Below, one piece after another: positions 36,706-49,157 of a DNA stretch of 64,000 bases. The translations under genes were made by a program, and so were the position numbers. The notes below the pieces were generated by a model that saw nothing but the letters and a program-made list of their open reading frames with translations, was not told the DNA's origin and ran no database searches. Source of the DNA: Phaseolus vulgaris (Eukaryota; Streptophyta; Magnoliopsida; Fabales; Fabaceae). Every line of letters begins with the position of its first letter. Positions within the stretch are counted from its first letter, which is position 1. The stretch covers positions 8,199,791 to 8,263,790 of the forward strand of contig NC_023753.2 in assembly GCF_000499845.2 (NCBI RefSeq). The letters are read 5' to 3'.

Positions 36706-38937
36706 TTTACTTATTTATGTTACATTTATTAAGAACTAAGTCTACTAAAATTACTATGTCAAAGACCTATTATTTAGTGCATTGGGAAACTGTATTAACA
36801 CACTTATAAGGAATATTGCATATGTGTCATCTCATCACTTAAAATTTACTACATTATTATGTGCTTCACTTGGAAAACATCAATTTCTTTTTTAGATCAT
36901 ACTCAGTAACTATAAAAATGGCATTTATAGAGCATGTGGTCAACTTTGGGACACTTTGGATATTGTAGCAATCTAACAATTAAGAATAAGTTACTTACTC
37001 ACGACTTAGTCTTAATATGCTTGTATCGTATACATTTTTGCTAATTCTTTAAAATGATCTTATGCTTCATTTATGAGAAGTAACATCTTTAAAATTATAA
37101 TGAAAATCAAAGTAAAATCCCTAGTTCATTCATCCATTGCACAAATATAACATTTAAATTTATTTAAGTTACTAATCAAAAGTTTTATCTAACTTTTTTT
37201 TTCTTAAGGCAAATAAAACATTTTTAGATAAAATTGACTCTCTATTTTTAAATACATCCATTACATTTTAAATTAATTAATTACTTCATCTTAAATTTAT
37301 ATTCTTAAATTTATGTATATTTTATATAATATTTACAAAATTTAAATACTTTTTTTTTTTTACTATTTCTTACTCAATTATTATTTTTCTACATGTTTTT
37401 AAATCTTTATAAACTTTTTAAGATAACTTCTTTAAATAATTTCAAAAATTAAACACTACATCAATTAAATAAATTTAATTTAACTAATTTATATAAAAAA
37501 ACTTTAAAAAAAATATTTATGACAATATATAAATCAAATAAATTTAAAATAAATAATATTTAAAATAATAAAATAATTTATATAATATTTAAATAATTTA
37601 AATACGTATTTTTTAACTCAATTATTATTTTTCTTTATTTTTTTTAATTCTTCCTAAACTTTTAAGATAATTTCTTGAAATATTTTAAAATCAAACACTT
37701 AATTAATTTAATTTAACTAACTTATATTAAAAAATTTAAAATTAAAAAATTTATTATAATATTAAAAAAATAAATTTAAAATAAATACAATAAATAATTA
37801 AATATTAAAATATTTCTTATAATGTTGTACATTAAATAAATTTAAAATAAATAAGTTTTAAAAAACTAAAATATAAACATGTGTGGGTCTTAGCCGACGC
37901 AAATTGTTTTTTTAAGTTATCGTCGGCATCCGACGCATCAATTAAACTTTGCGTTGGTCGCGGCCGACGCACAATAATGTTTTTTTTAACTAAATCCGTA
38001 GATGTGTTCGTTTTGCATCGCATGGTCGCCAAAATCAATTATGCATGGGTTTTGCGTCCCTTTGGCCGACAAGAATTGCGTCCACAATTGGCCCACGCAA
38101 ATATTTGGCAGCTAATTCCTTGTTTTCTTGTAGTGCAAACAACCTTGTCTACTGATCTTGGAGGTCTTCAAGAGCATATTTTCGGTTGTTGTAGTTTATG
38201 CATTGTTGTTTTTGTTATCATCAACTAAATAGTTTGATTTTCATGATATTGAATAGATCTTTGAGCTTGGTATCTATCCTGTTGTTGACCCCTTGGATTC
38301 TACATCTCGTATGCTTTCACCACTTATTTTGGATACGGATCACTATGAAACTGCTCGTGGTGTCCAGAAGGTTCTTCAAAACTACAAGAATCTTCAAGAT
38401 ATCATTGTTATTTTGGGGAATGGATAAGCTTAGTGAAGATGATAAATTGATTGTTACCCGTGCCCGCAAGATTCAGCGATTCTTAAGCCAACCTTTCCAT
38501 GTTGCTGAAGTCTTCACTGGTGCCCTAGGAAAATATGTGGAATTGAAGGAGAACATTACCAACTTCCAGGTATTATTTGTCTCATTTAATCCGATTTGAT
38601 CCATCTGTTGATCAAAAGCTTTGGTTATATTCTCTTTGATTATTATTAGTGTGTATTCCATCTTTTAAATCGTGTTAGCAACCTTTTATTTTTTTCATGA
38701 ATATCGTCATGTTGGAAATTAATTTAACTTCTAATATCCAATTTCTTCTTAATCTTGAATTGCATTTGTCATTTTAAAAAATTGTACCTCGAGTCTTGAT
38801 ATATTGACACCCTCTGACAGTAACACACATTCGACGTTGCAAACGTGGCAATGATGTGACAGAGTGAGATTGTGCGCGAATGAGCGGCGCGAGCTTCAAA
38901 ATAGGGTAAAAATAATATATTACATCGGTTCTTAGTA

Positions 38938-40115
38938 GTGACCTGTGTAGGAATAAAAGGTGACCTTTTACCATTTTTCTGCACAGTTATGTAATTTTTA
39001 GAAATTTAGTTTTATCTTGTTGGGTTTGGTGGTGCATGAGAAGTGTTTAAAGTGACCTCATTGGAGGACATTAAGGTCAAGTTCTTTAATCTCAATGTGA
39101 ATGAAGTTAGTCAGAGTAAGTGGTGACCTGTATAGGAATATGTGGTGACATGCGACCAAGTTTCTGCACAGTGATCAAATTTTCGAAAATCTAAGTTTAT
39201 TGTTGTTCTTGGGTGGGTTGGTGCACGAGGTGTGTGTAAAGTGACTTCAGTGAAGGACACCAAGGTCAAATTTTGTAATCTCAGTATCAATGTAATTAGA
39301 GGCAAACACATTAAGTGGTGACCTAGGTAGGAGTATGTGGTGACCTGCTACCAAGTTTTTGAACAGTTGAGTAATTTTAGAAATTTTTAGTTGTGTTGTT
39401 GTTGGTGTGCAGAAAGCTAAAAAAATCTATAATTACTTAATTGTGCAGAAACTTGGTAGTAGGTCACCACTTATTCCTACACATGTCACCACTTAGTCTG
39501 ACTTACTACATTGACATTCATATTAGATAATTGTATCTTGGTGTTCTCCACTTAAGTCACTTTGCACACTCCTCATGCACCACCTCTCACAAGAACAACA
39601 TAACAAAAATTTCTAAAATTACTTAATTATGCAGAAACGTGGTAACAGGTCACCACTTATTCATACATAGGTCACAACTTACTGTGATTAACTACATTAG
39701 CACAGATTAGAGAACTTTTCCCAATTTCCTCTAATAAAGTCACTTTACGAACACATCATGTACCTCCCTACTCAAGAATAACACAACTCAAAATTTCCAA
39801 AATTACTTAACTATGAAGAAAGTTAGTAGCAGGTTACCACTTATTCCTACATAGGTCACTACTTAATCTAACATACTACATTGACATTTAGATTAGATAA
39901 TTGTACTTGGTGTCTTCTACTAAAGTCACTTTGCACACACCTTATGCACCAACCCACAGAAGAACACACTCAAAATTTTCTAAAATTACTTAATTGTACA
40001 AAAACTTTGTATCAGGTCACCACTTAATGTGATTGTGACGAACTAACTATATTAACAATGAGATTATAGAGTTTGACCTTTGTGTTTTCAATCGGGGTGA
40101 CTTTACACACACCTC
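38938..40115. repeat. Inverted tandem array of about 185-bp units
   Basis: Units start at 38938, 39123 and 39318 in one orientation (GTGACCTGTGTAGGAA type). Units anchored at 39462, 39649, 39832 and 40015 run the other way (GGTCACCACTTATTCCTAC type). Spacing is 183-195 bases. The switch is at about 39405-39425. Each unit holds two GGTCACC motifs about 22 bases apart, a TTTCTGCACA block and a GGTGCA..AGTGACTT block. The array could form a very large hairpin. Confidence 0.85.
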
Positions 40116-40714
40116 ATGTACTGCACCAATTCGTATATATGTGGTGACGGTTATTTTTGTATATAGTGTCATTTACAAACATCACTATTTACATGTGTGG
40201 TGGTTCCGCATACTGCTACAGATCTAGCCACCACAAAATATAATATGATAGTCTATTGTTAATTGTCGTAACACCCACCATTTTACACATTGTATAAAGT
40301 GACATTTTTAAACGTGTAATTTATGTTATTGATATATGTCGTAATTTTGAATGGGTCAAAACGATTCAACACAAATAATGGTGCACCTAAACGCCTTTAT
40401 TCACATTATAGTTTGACATTTGTAAACCATTATAATAATGAATTTGTAATATTATACATTTATTATAATTTTTAATATTTTCATTTCTAATTTTTAATTG
40501 AAACATGTTTTCGTTAATTAATCTCATAATTTAATTAAACCTGGTTTTATAATTACTAATAAAATAATTAAACAATACACAAATTTATAATAATAAAACA
40601 TATTTATTTATGTTTATGTCAATTCAAAATAGATCAAAATTCACATTGTTCAAAAGTATATCAAATTCAAGTACATCAAATGATAACATCATTAAAGGAA
40701 ATAAACAACACATC

Positions 40715-40788
40715 TCAATTAATATTGCTTTCTCCACTTGATCCTCTTACTTGATTTGATAATGGAGTATCACTTCCAACGATCGTAC
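40715..40788 (-). pseudogene. Possible terminal exon of a transposon-associated gene
   Basis: After a splice acceptor (CGAG) the minus strand reads TIVGSDTPLSNQVRGSSGES then NIN and a stop. Ser/Gly-rich tails of this sort end plant Transposase_24-like genes; no upstream exon was identified. Confidence 0.2.
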
Positions 40789-41394
40789 CTCGAATAAATA
40801 AAGAATATTGTAAGTTATTCAATTTTAATTTTTATAAAATAAATGAAGAAACCAATATTGTAATGAAAATATTGTAATGAAGTTATTAACAATATTGTAA
40901 TGAAGTTATTGAAGAAAATTTAAGTAATTTTTTAAATAAATTACTAAGTTTGCATTTCGTTTTTGATAGTGCAGTAGTCCAACTATAAAATTGGTCTGAT
41001 TCTCACAAATAACATTAAATAAATTTTGATGGCTATTACCCAACGAAATAAAGCAAATGCATAGCAAGTTTTACTTGAACATACAAAAATAGTGGTACTT
41101 GAAGACAAAGTAAAGAATCAAAACACACAAAAAGTTAAAATTAATAAAGAACAAAATTCTATCAGTAATTTCGTATTATTTACAAATTTCCACTTATTTT
41201 GATCCTTGAACAGGAAATTGCAACCCCTATATATTAGACCCAATTATAAAGTTGGGTGTGTAAATTGAAACATATGATTCTGCATTAAGTTCCAAGTAAA
41301 CAAAATTTGCAGAGACCACCAATTTCACTCAAAAACAAAAATAAAAAATATTAGAAATTTAGCTGTACATATTGAGACTAGTGTATGCACTAGA

Positions 41395-41510
41395 GAACTG
41401 AAGTTTCGAAATTCGGGTTGGCCACTTGAGTCAAAGCTGATCTCCAGTTTTCTACTTCCTCAGTCCTTTCCGAACCTAGCTTCATTGGCAACCATGGGCT
41501 CCTAAAAATG
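41395..41510 (-). pseudogene. Possible TIR-NBS-LRR gene fragment (end of TIR domain)
   Basis: The minus strand encodes TEEVENWRSALTQVANPNFE. The W-R-x-A-L-x-x-V-A-N motif marks the last helix of the TIR domain in plant disease-resistance proteins. About 35 codons are open before a stop. No nucleotide-binding or LRR coding follows, so at most this is an isolated relic exon. Confidence 0.35.
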
Positions 41511-41715
41511 CAAAGTCTTTGTAAGCAATAATTATAGCTACAAAAAGTTCATTGATTTCCAAATGCTAGTTATAGACGTATAGTAAAAAATGTGGAGACA
41601 TTGCCTATCACCAAGTAAAAGATGAAGACATGATTAACTATGAAGATCAGATATTAATACACCATCTTATTCAACAAACATATTATACCTGTGCTATTCA
41701 AAATATTTACAACAA

Positions 41716-41716
<1 letters not shown>

Positions 41717-41750
<34 letters not shown>
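41717..41750. repeat. (TA)n microsatellite
   Basis: Perfect TA run, about 17 repeats. Confidence 0.95.
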
Positions 41751-41758
<8 letters not shown>

Positions 41759-42348
41759 CAATTAAAGATTATTCATTACAATCAATAAATTTAAAAATAT
41801 AGTGTTTGTAATTACAAATAAAATATTTTACACCATCAACATAGACATGTTCATACGACAATAACTAAAGATTTAGCTGCAAACTTTATAGTTATTAATA
41901 TTTTTTCCCTCTAAAATTAATTTTTATTTAATAATTTTATTATAGTGTAATTTAGGCCTTGTCCAACCTAATCTGCTTAATCCTAAAATGAACCAACCTG
42001 ACTTAAGCTCCATTAGCTTAACATTGGTTCTGCTAGACTTTATCTAACTAAGTCAACCCCACTCAATCTTAACTCAAAATCAAATATTATTTGACCTTGC
42101 TTTAATTTAACATTATTCGATGTGGATCTTATCGAAATCGTCTTAACCTAACTTTACATACACTAATCTAGACCGCGCAATTGAAACAAACAAATAGGTT
42201 ATATGCATCTTTTTATGAAATACAACAACGATATACTTCATATGTACTATATATTCATTTACATCTCTTGAATACGTATTTTCTAGTGTGTATACCAAAA
42301 AAAAAATAACAGTTAATAAAACCTACATGCTATGATAATAACATTCTA

Positions 42349-42728
42349 CACTACAAGAAAATTATGAAATATAAATCAATTTTAGAAACCAAAAATAATT
42401 AGTTGCTATAGTGACTAAATTAGATATATTTTAGGGACTAAATAAATTTTTGATTTCTAAATTAGTTTCTATTATTGTTAAATGGTTTCTAAATTGGTAT
42501 CTAATTAGCAACTTAGGTTTTTGCTACCAAATTTAGAATATAAATAATTGGTAGTTAAAATATTGGTTGCTAATTAGATACCAATTAGAAACTATTTAAC
42601 AATAATAGAAACCAATTTAGAAACCAATTTTTATTTTAGTTTCTAAAATGGTCTCTAATTTAGTTACTATTACAACTAATTATTTTGGTCTCTAAAAATT
42701 GGTTTCTATTTGATGATTTTCTTGGTAG
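42349..42728. mobile_element. Foldback MITE, most complete copy
   Basis: Starts CACTACAAGAAAATTATGAA and ends GATGATTTTCTTGGTAG, a worn inverse of the start. The two halves are mirror images (AAATTGGTATCTAATTAGCA versus GCTAATTAGATACCAATTAG), so the whole 380 bp is a long imperfect palindrome. It has no coding. The CACTAC terminus suggests mobilisation by CACTA machinery. No clear target duplication. Confidence 0.75.
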
Positions 42729-42826
42729 AATTCCAAAAGAAAAATTATGCTTATTGCAATAAGAGATCTAGATTTGAAATAAAAGAGAAATATTTAATAT
42801 AATTTTAATATTTTTGTCCGCTTATA

Positions 42827-45800
42827 TCTATACCTATATATAAAGGGGATTCCCCTCTTTAACTGCTCTCAAATTTTTTCCTATTTTATCCTTAGATTAA
42901 TATTTAGTTTTATTTTATTATTTTAGGTATTGCGTCATTTCCTTCTTTTAAAAATATTTGGAATAAATGGAGGAGCGGTTTTGAATTCAAAGAGATGATT
43001 TATTTTGAAAATCAACTACTTAAAAGAGGGAGTGTCTTCAAATTATGAGAGAGAAAAAAATATTAGGAGACGTGAGAAAGTAGTGGCCAAAGTGAGCTGT
43101 TACTTCCAACTTCTTTCTCTCTTTTTGCTCTTAATTGAAACAAATTGTGAATTAAGGATTTACTTCAATTTTCAATTGTTTTCACCTCTGCATTTTCGGT
43201 TCCTTCCTTTCTTTCTCTTTTTAATGTTAGAGTTAATTATATTCGTTCCCTGTTTTGTGATTTAGTTATGAATCTTTGTTCCCTTGTTTTGTGATTTAGT
43301 TGTGAATCTTTGGTTGACATTGTGGTTTCTTTTATTTTCAAACCTCGCATACAGGAAAAAGACGAGGATTCATTCATTTTGTTGGCTAATTGAGGAACCT
43401 CCGATGACTTATTCTCTCAAATTTGCAACACCCACCGACATCACTTATCAAAAATTCATTTGTTATGCTTCTATGTTTTCTTTTATATGTCGTTTAAATT
43501 TTATAAATGTTAATGTGATATTTATTTCCAAGTTCCTATTTATTTATTTATTTATTTCCCTGCTAATTTTATTTTTTTTGTGTTACAAAAGGCTGTTGAA
43601 CCGAGGCAGACCCAAAAAGGAATGAGAGTGTTGATTTTTACTACCAGGTTGGTTGGGTGGTAGTGATATTCAAGACTTACCTACCCGCAAGAAAAAACAC
43701 CCTCTTCCTGATTCCTTTCTTCACCGCTTTAAGAACAAACGGAGTTTGTCCGTCCTGGATCTTACTTCTACGATATCAATTTTCTTTTTTCTAATTGGGT
43801 TTTCGCCATCATGGATTTTATGTGTTTTGAAGGTTGTGTGATAGGAATGGTGCCAAAAACAAATGGAGTTTTCTCTCCTTCTTGGAGGGTCAAAGCAAAA
43901 GGTTAATCAAGTAATGAGAGCAGGCATTGCTCGCCATGCAAAGCTTGAAGAAGAGGTCATATCATATCTCATTTGTTTCATCATTCATTCAACAAGCATT
44001 AACTAGCGCTTTCCTTGCATGGTAAGCACCCAAACACAACCATTTACAATAACCAACTATTATAAAAAAATCTAGAGTAACCATCCCACATCTCGATTAT
44101 TTAATTGTTGGAAGAGCAAGTGGAGACTGAAGAAGTATCAACTGTTCTCCCCAACCTTCCATGACCCCTTTCACTAATCTCAACCAGGTCGATTCTGACC
44201 TCGCTTGCTTGAACCCTCCAGGAGCAGGTTTCACTTTTATTCTTCTTTTTCTCATTCTACTATATTCCTTCATCTTCACCCCCCTTTAATTTGGGAAAAA
44301 TAATTATTAACGTAACATTGATTTGTTCGTTTGCTTATTCATGTGTTTTGTTTGGGTTTTGGCAGGAAGTTTTTTTTTCCGTGTATGCAAGGTAAAACAA
44401 TTATTTAAGGTACGAGCACTGCCTTGATGTGGCAACTTCAAGTTCAATAAGGACGGGGAAGCGACCTTTTTTTGGTTGTTAATGGAAATGAGATTGGTGG
44501 AAAATTATTATTTCTATGATTTTTTTAAAATTATAATAATTTTTAGGTTTTATTTATTTGTATATTTAGCGGTTTTTTGATGAGTTTGGAGAGAATGTCT
44601 CTGTTAGAACTGTAATCACTTTCGTTGTCATATTAAATCATTATTATTATCTTATTTTATTTATATTTAGTATATTACTGCTTCTCAAATATGATAGTTA
44701 GCAAATTACATGGAAGAGAAGGCAATTGGACCTTGGTTCCTAAGTGCAAACCTTCACAAGGAACAATGTTGAGAAAGAAAAAAAATCTAACAATGTTGAG
44801 ACCTCACAAAGCAGTTAAACAGTTAACAATGAGACACCACCAACCATGGTTGACTAATGTATTTTCATATTCGTGGAATGTTTGGTCTATTTTTTTGGGT
44901 GATGAATGGAGGGGATTAAATATAGTATAAAAGTATTCCACAATAATGGTATTCTTTTCTTTTAATTCTCATGGTTTTGAATCTCATACTTTTTTGTTAA
45001 TATTGGAAAAAACCCGAATTCTCATTTCATGTTATTCTAAAGTTTGCATAACTGCATATTACTGGTGGATAATTATGTTTTTATTCCTACTATATTTCTT
45101 ATATTTTTTTTGACTCTCTTAGTTAAATATAATGTACTGCAAAAAAAAAATATTGTTGACTAACTCTGTCTCATAGGATTTTATATTTTATTTTATTCTT
45201 GACTACAATTTTCAGTTTTTGTTTATATTAGTTTTTATAACAATATAAAGAGATTATATCCTTTTTAGTTAGGCAAAGGAACTGATGTGATATTTCTTTA
45301 TTATAAAATTTAAGAAAAAAATTCCAAAATATGAAATTGATCAATTTTAAATACAAATGATAACATTATAAAAGACTTTCTTTAATTGATTTCATAAGAT
45401 TGTTTTTGTCTTTAAAAACTCACGTATTACAACACAATAAAAATTGAAAATTAATAAAACATAAAAAACATACTATCATCAATTTATTCCTAATCTTTAT
45501 TTCTCTCTCCAATTTTCTCTTTTTTTTCTTATTAATTTTATTATATATTTCTTTTATAATATATCAGTTTTTCACAAAATGTGGGAAGTATGGTAAAATA
45601 AGAATGTGAAAAGTAGGTAAGTGAGAAGGAAAGAGATAGAAGTGGGAAGGAAAGAGAGAGAAAGTGGGAAGTAGGATAAGTGGTTTATCTATAGTGCATA
45701 ATCATAAAAACTTAAATTTTAAAATTGCTACAATAGTGGAGAGTAATTAGGAATAATAAATGTAATACACCTATCAAACGGTTCTTTCAAATTTAATATT

Positions 45801-46237
45801 AACTATTTTTTTTAGTAAATTTAAGTAATTATAAAATGACGAAATAACCAAAATAAAATAAAATATTGATATAAAGATAAAATAGAAAAAAAAATTATTC
45901 AACCAAAAACAGTTATAATGTGAATCCATATATATAGGTATAGATAACCAAAATAAATTAATAAAATAATTTTGTATGACATTTATAAATTTATTATATA
46001 TAACTATTATGTTGGGTATGTTTTCTTCACATCATATCAATAGTAGGTGTACTTAGATAGTTTATGTGTCTTCTCATATACATTTGTATTTATTAAAGTA
46101 AACTATAAATTTATAATCTTAATATAAATGTGGAAATAATGTCATTTTTCATTCGAATTTTAATATTAAATATAAATATATAAAAATAATAAAAATAAAA
46201 AATCAGATACACGCGAGAGCGTCTGTGTTTCCGCTAG
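42827..46237 (+). mobile_element. Helitron, about 3.4 kb, non-autonomous
   Basis: The 5' end is TCTATACCTATATATAAAGG followed by GGATTCCCC, a known plant Helitron start. The 3' end is ACGC-GAGA-GCGT (hairpin), then CTGTGTTTCCG and CTAG at 46234-46237. Insertion lies between A (42826) and T (46238), as Helitrons require, without target duplication. No Rep/helicase is encoded. The interior at about 43000-44930 is less AT-rich, with several short open frames, one ending RGRPKKE (AT-hook-like), and may carry captured exon pieces that I cannot identify. Confidence 0.75.
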
Positions 46238-46244
46238 TATATAT

Positions 46245-46490
46245 AATAAAAATTAATTTGATAGATAAAAAGTAACTAGTTATTATATTAATTAAATTAT
46301 ATATTATTAATAAGACTGTAAAAAAATATCTTATAAATCATTAATAATAAAAATCATTTTAGTTATTAATTATTTTTTAAATTTATAAGATATTATTTAA
46401 TTTAGTTAATATAATAATTAATAATTTTTTATTTTTAAAATTACTTTTTATTTAATAATTTTTATAATATATATATATATATATATATAT
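46245..46490. mobile_element. Foldback MITE copy plus (AT)n run
   Basis: A degraded copy of the 42349 family (TTATTTAATTTAGTTAATAT, AGTTATTAATTATTTT) directly follows the Helitron, ending in an AT run at 46464-46490. Confidence 0.45.
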
Positions 46491-48657
46491 GACTGTAAAA
46501 ATTCTAAATTTTTTTTATAATTTTGATGAATGGAAAAAGATTATATAAAGTGGGGTCGGGCACTTTGGTGGCTGGCTTTTGAGTTTGGAGGTGGGGTTTG
46601 TATTGGTAGCGGTTACCAAAAAGAAGGGTGGGTTTTGGATCCAGGCGTGTTTGGATCTGCCAATACCATATGCCGAGTGGGGATAAGAGGTTTTTCCTCT
46701 CAAGGATAAGTATTAAATATGATGTGCATATCTGAAGTTGATGTGATGGAGAACAATGTTTGAACCTTATGCTTCAATCATAATACTACTAGAAAACGAT
46801 GTAATATTTGGCACTTGCATCATTTCTATCTGCCAATGTTATCTTTTGGATAACCATCAAAATACCACTTTACCAAAACTTCCCCACACTTCTCAAGTTT
46901 GCTATGCCAATTATATGCTATCAAAATTAAACTTTTTTTTGCAGAAGATATGCAAAAAAGTTTCAATATATGTAGATTGCTACGTTATTTTCGATTGTTT
47001 TATTTTTCATCATTCTTTAAATTTTTATTTTAAACACGACTTCTAATAATAATTTGTTGTGTGCTATATAGATCGACCCTAGTAATAAGTGAATATAAAA
47101 ATAATTTTAAATAATAATAAATATTCAATATAAAAATTTCATTATTTTCTTCTCATATTATTATAATAGTTGAAATAATAAAAATTTAGAAATTAGTCTA
47201 AAAAATTAACATTTAATATAAAAAAAGTAGTGAGATCAGATAAAACATACAATGGACATATATGATAAAAAAAATATAATAACTCAGTTCGAAACCAATA
47301 TTTCTGACTGAATTAATTGTTCTAGTTGGAATACATATATCTAGGCTAGAACAATTTATAATCTAAAATTTTGTTATTTTATAAATGTTGATAATATAGA
47401 GATATTTATTAAATTTTTTTTCTTTCAAATACTTGGACGAAAAACTAAAAACGGTTAAAATTTACAGAATAAAGAAAAAATAAATAAATAATGAATCATT
47501 ACATCTAAACAATATCATATGTCAAAAGAAAAAGATATATTTTAATATAAAATTATTATACTTTTTAATATTTTTATCTTTAATAATAATATGGATATTT
47601 CAAAATGATAAATTAATAGTTAAAACATAAGTATTTTGTTTAGGAAGTGAAAACACATTTTATTTTTCTTTAATGATATTCAGATTCCAAACCACCCTAG
47701 AGATACTATAGATTTGCACATAACAAAGAGTTTAACACTAATTTACACACAAATTATTTTTTGTTCTGTCATGAGGGTAGAGCATTAATCTTCCATCTTC
47801 CAAAAAAATTCATGTATAATATTTTCTTCCCATTTAATTCATTAAGATTTTTTTTGTACAACTAGGTAATATGAGAAAGACTAGTTTTTAAAAGTGTTGC
47901 TTATATTGTTAGAGGAAATCCATATTGTAAACATAAAATTTATAATTACTAAAACTTTATTGTTACATTATAATTATTATTATGATTATTGTTGTTAATA
48001 TTATTATTATTATTAATGATATTTGCTAATCCTAATAAATAATGATATTAATATTAATTAGTACTAATATTATTAATAATAATAATCTATAATAATAAAG
48101 ATAAATTTTTTCGTATATATAAATTCTTACCATTTTAACTTTTAAGTAAATGTTTTTAAAACTAAGATAACTACATGTTTAAAAAAACTAGCTACAAAAT
48201 AAGAAAAAATTGTGTAAAAGTTTTTTATATTTATTTTTAAGTGGGAAATTTTATCTTTAACAAAAAAATTATTTATTTATTTAATAAAATAAATAATTGA
48301 ATAACTTTTCTTTTTAAAAATAGTAAATATATCCATAATTCTCATTTCTAATTGCCATGAACCTTGTTTATAAAGCCTCGCAAACATATCCATAATTCTC
48401 ATTTTATTCATAAACTTAAATAAAGAATTATTCTTCACAATTATCAAATAAATAACATATTTAAAAAAATTCTTCTTGTTATTGTGCACAATTGTTTCAT
48501 TAAATAATTAAAAATATTAAAATAAAATATAGTTATGTATTATAAATATTATTTCATCAATTCTTTTTCTGTTAAATTTTTAATATATTTACAAATATAT
48601 ATATATATAATACATTAAATACATATATTAATTTAATGAATTATTTTATTTGTTTGT
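46491..48657. other. Intergenic DNA
   Basis: 46540-46690 is a small island of higher GC, possibly an old exon, with no recognisable product. A direct repeat ATATCCATAATTCTCATTT occurs at about 48328 and 48387. The remainder is very AT-rich. Confidence 0.4.
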
Positions 48658-48900
48658 TTTTGTGAATACTTTTTCTCTCTTTCTCTTATGCAAGTGATCG
48701 GTTATTATTTCTTTATCGTATTATTATTCCAACATACGTTAAAAGATAGACTTTATTTTATAAAATAAGGGAATTCTATTTTTACTCATTTTCTCTTAAT
48801 ATATTTATGTAGTAGTTTTTTTTATTGTTTTCTTCTTGCTCGATATCATGTCAAATTGTGGGTTTTTTTTCTGATAAAAGATTGTTTTTAACCCTTTGAA
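48658..48900 (-). other. Distal 3' flank of PMEI copy 1, duplicated elsewhere
   Basis: Block A (48665-48830: CTTATGCAAGTGA, ATAGACTTTATTTTATAAA, TTTTACTCA) recurs at 54845-55020. Block B (48870-48940: GATAAAAGATTGTTTTTAA) recurs downstream of PMEI copy 2 at about 59345-59415. Confidence 0.75.
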
Positions 48901-48966
48901 GAATGTTTTTTTCTTAATTATCTCTCTTCCTTTTTAAATATAGTTCTCGTGTGTATATATATATAC

Positions 48967-48970
<4 letters not shown>

Positions 48971-49011
<41 letters not shown>
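48971..49011. repeat. (AG)n microsatellite, about 20 repeats
   Basis: A perfect AG run 147-187 bases beyond the stop of PMEI copy 1, so probably in or near its 3' UTR. The equivalent place in copy 2 lacks it. Confidence 0.95.
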
Positions 49012-49014
<3 letters not shown>

Positions 49015-49157
49015 GAAGAAGTAACCTTGAATAAACAAGTTTGATTTTATAAATTATTTCCCTCCACACCAAAGGAGACAAAAAAAAACCTACAAGAACA
49101 ACAACACCCAACACCTTATAGGTTGAGCATGAGCATGTTGAAATGCATGCATTGCCA

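Larger units (their letters stand above)
32518..38135. mobile_element. CACTA (En/Spm) DNA transposon, 5618 bp, TSD CAA
   Basis: Left end CATTACAAAAAA and right end TTTTCTTGTAGTG (reverse CACTACAAGAAAA) are CACTA-type termini. The trinucleotide CAA flanks both sides (32515-32517 and 38136-38138). Removing the element and one CAA restores an uninterrupted beta-subunit reading frame (AVSYQ then TTLSTDLGG). Both ends carry many subterminal GACGCA, TGCGTGGG and GGCCCACGC motifs, typical transposase-binding arrays. Inside are a decayed minus-strand Transposase_24-like gene, a copia-type LTR, A/T tandem repeats and a 240-bp duplication. No TNP2-type transposase is present, so it is non-autonomous. 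Confidence 0.9.
31607..38569 (+). pseudogene. Mitochondrial ATP synthase beta-subunit pseudogene, interrupted by a CACTA element
   Basis: Exon-like blocks at 31607-31687, 31810-31927, 32003-32106, 32206-32362, 32461-32517, 38139-38180 and 38257-38569 encode in order LPIHREAP...[96 protein letters not shown] and [18 protein letters not shown] through [10 protein letters not shown]. This is the central and C-terminal part of the nuclear-encoded F1 beta subunit, with GT-AG introns retained, so it is not a processed copy. Lesions: P-loop GVGKT changed to GVGKI, an in-frame TGA in the third block, two single-base deletions in the fourth, one extra base near 38419, and about 40 residues missing between the last two blocks. 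N-terminal and final exons are absent. The CACTA insertion at 32518 splits it. Confidence 0.9.

Noticed and set aside
38770..38940. Separate CACTA element ending TCTTAGTAGTG at 38940
   Set aside because: The reverse reads CACTACTAAGA, but no opposite terminus or flanking duplication could be located.
44691..44930. 79-codon ORF inside the Helitron
   Set aside because: No recognisable domain or conserved pattern; kept only as possible captured sequence.
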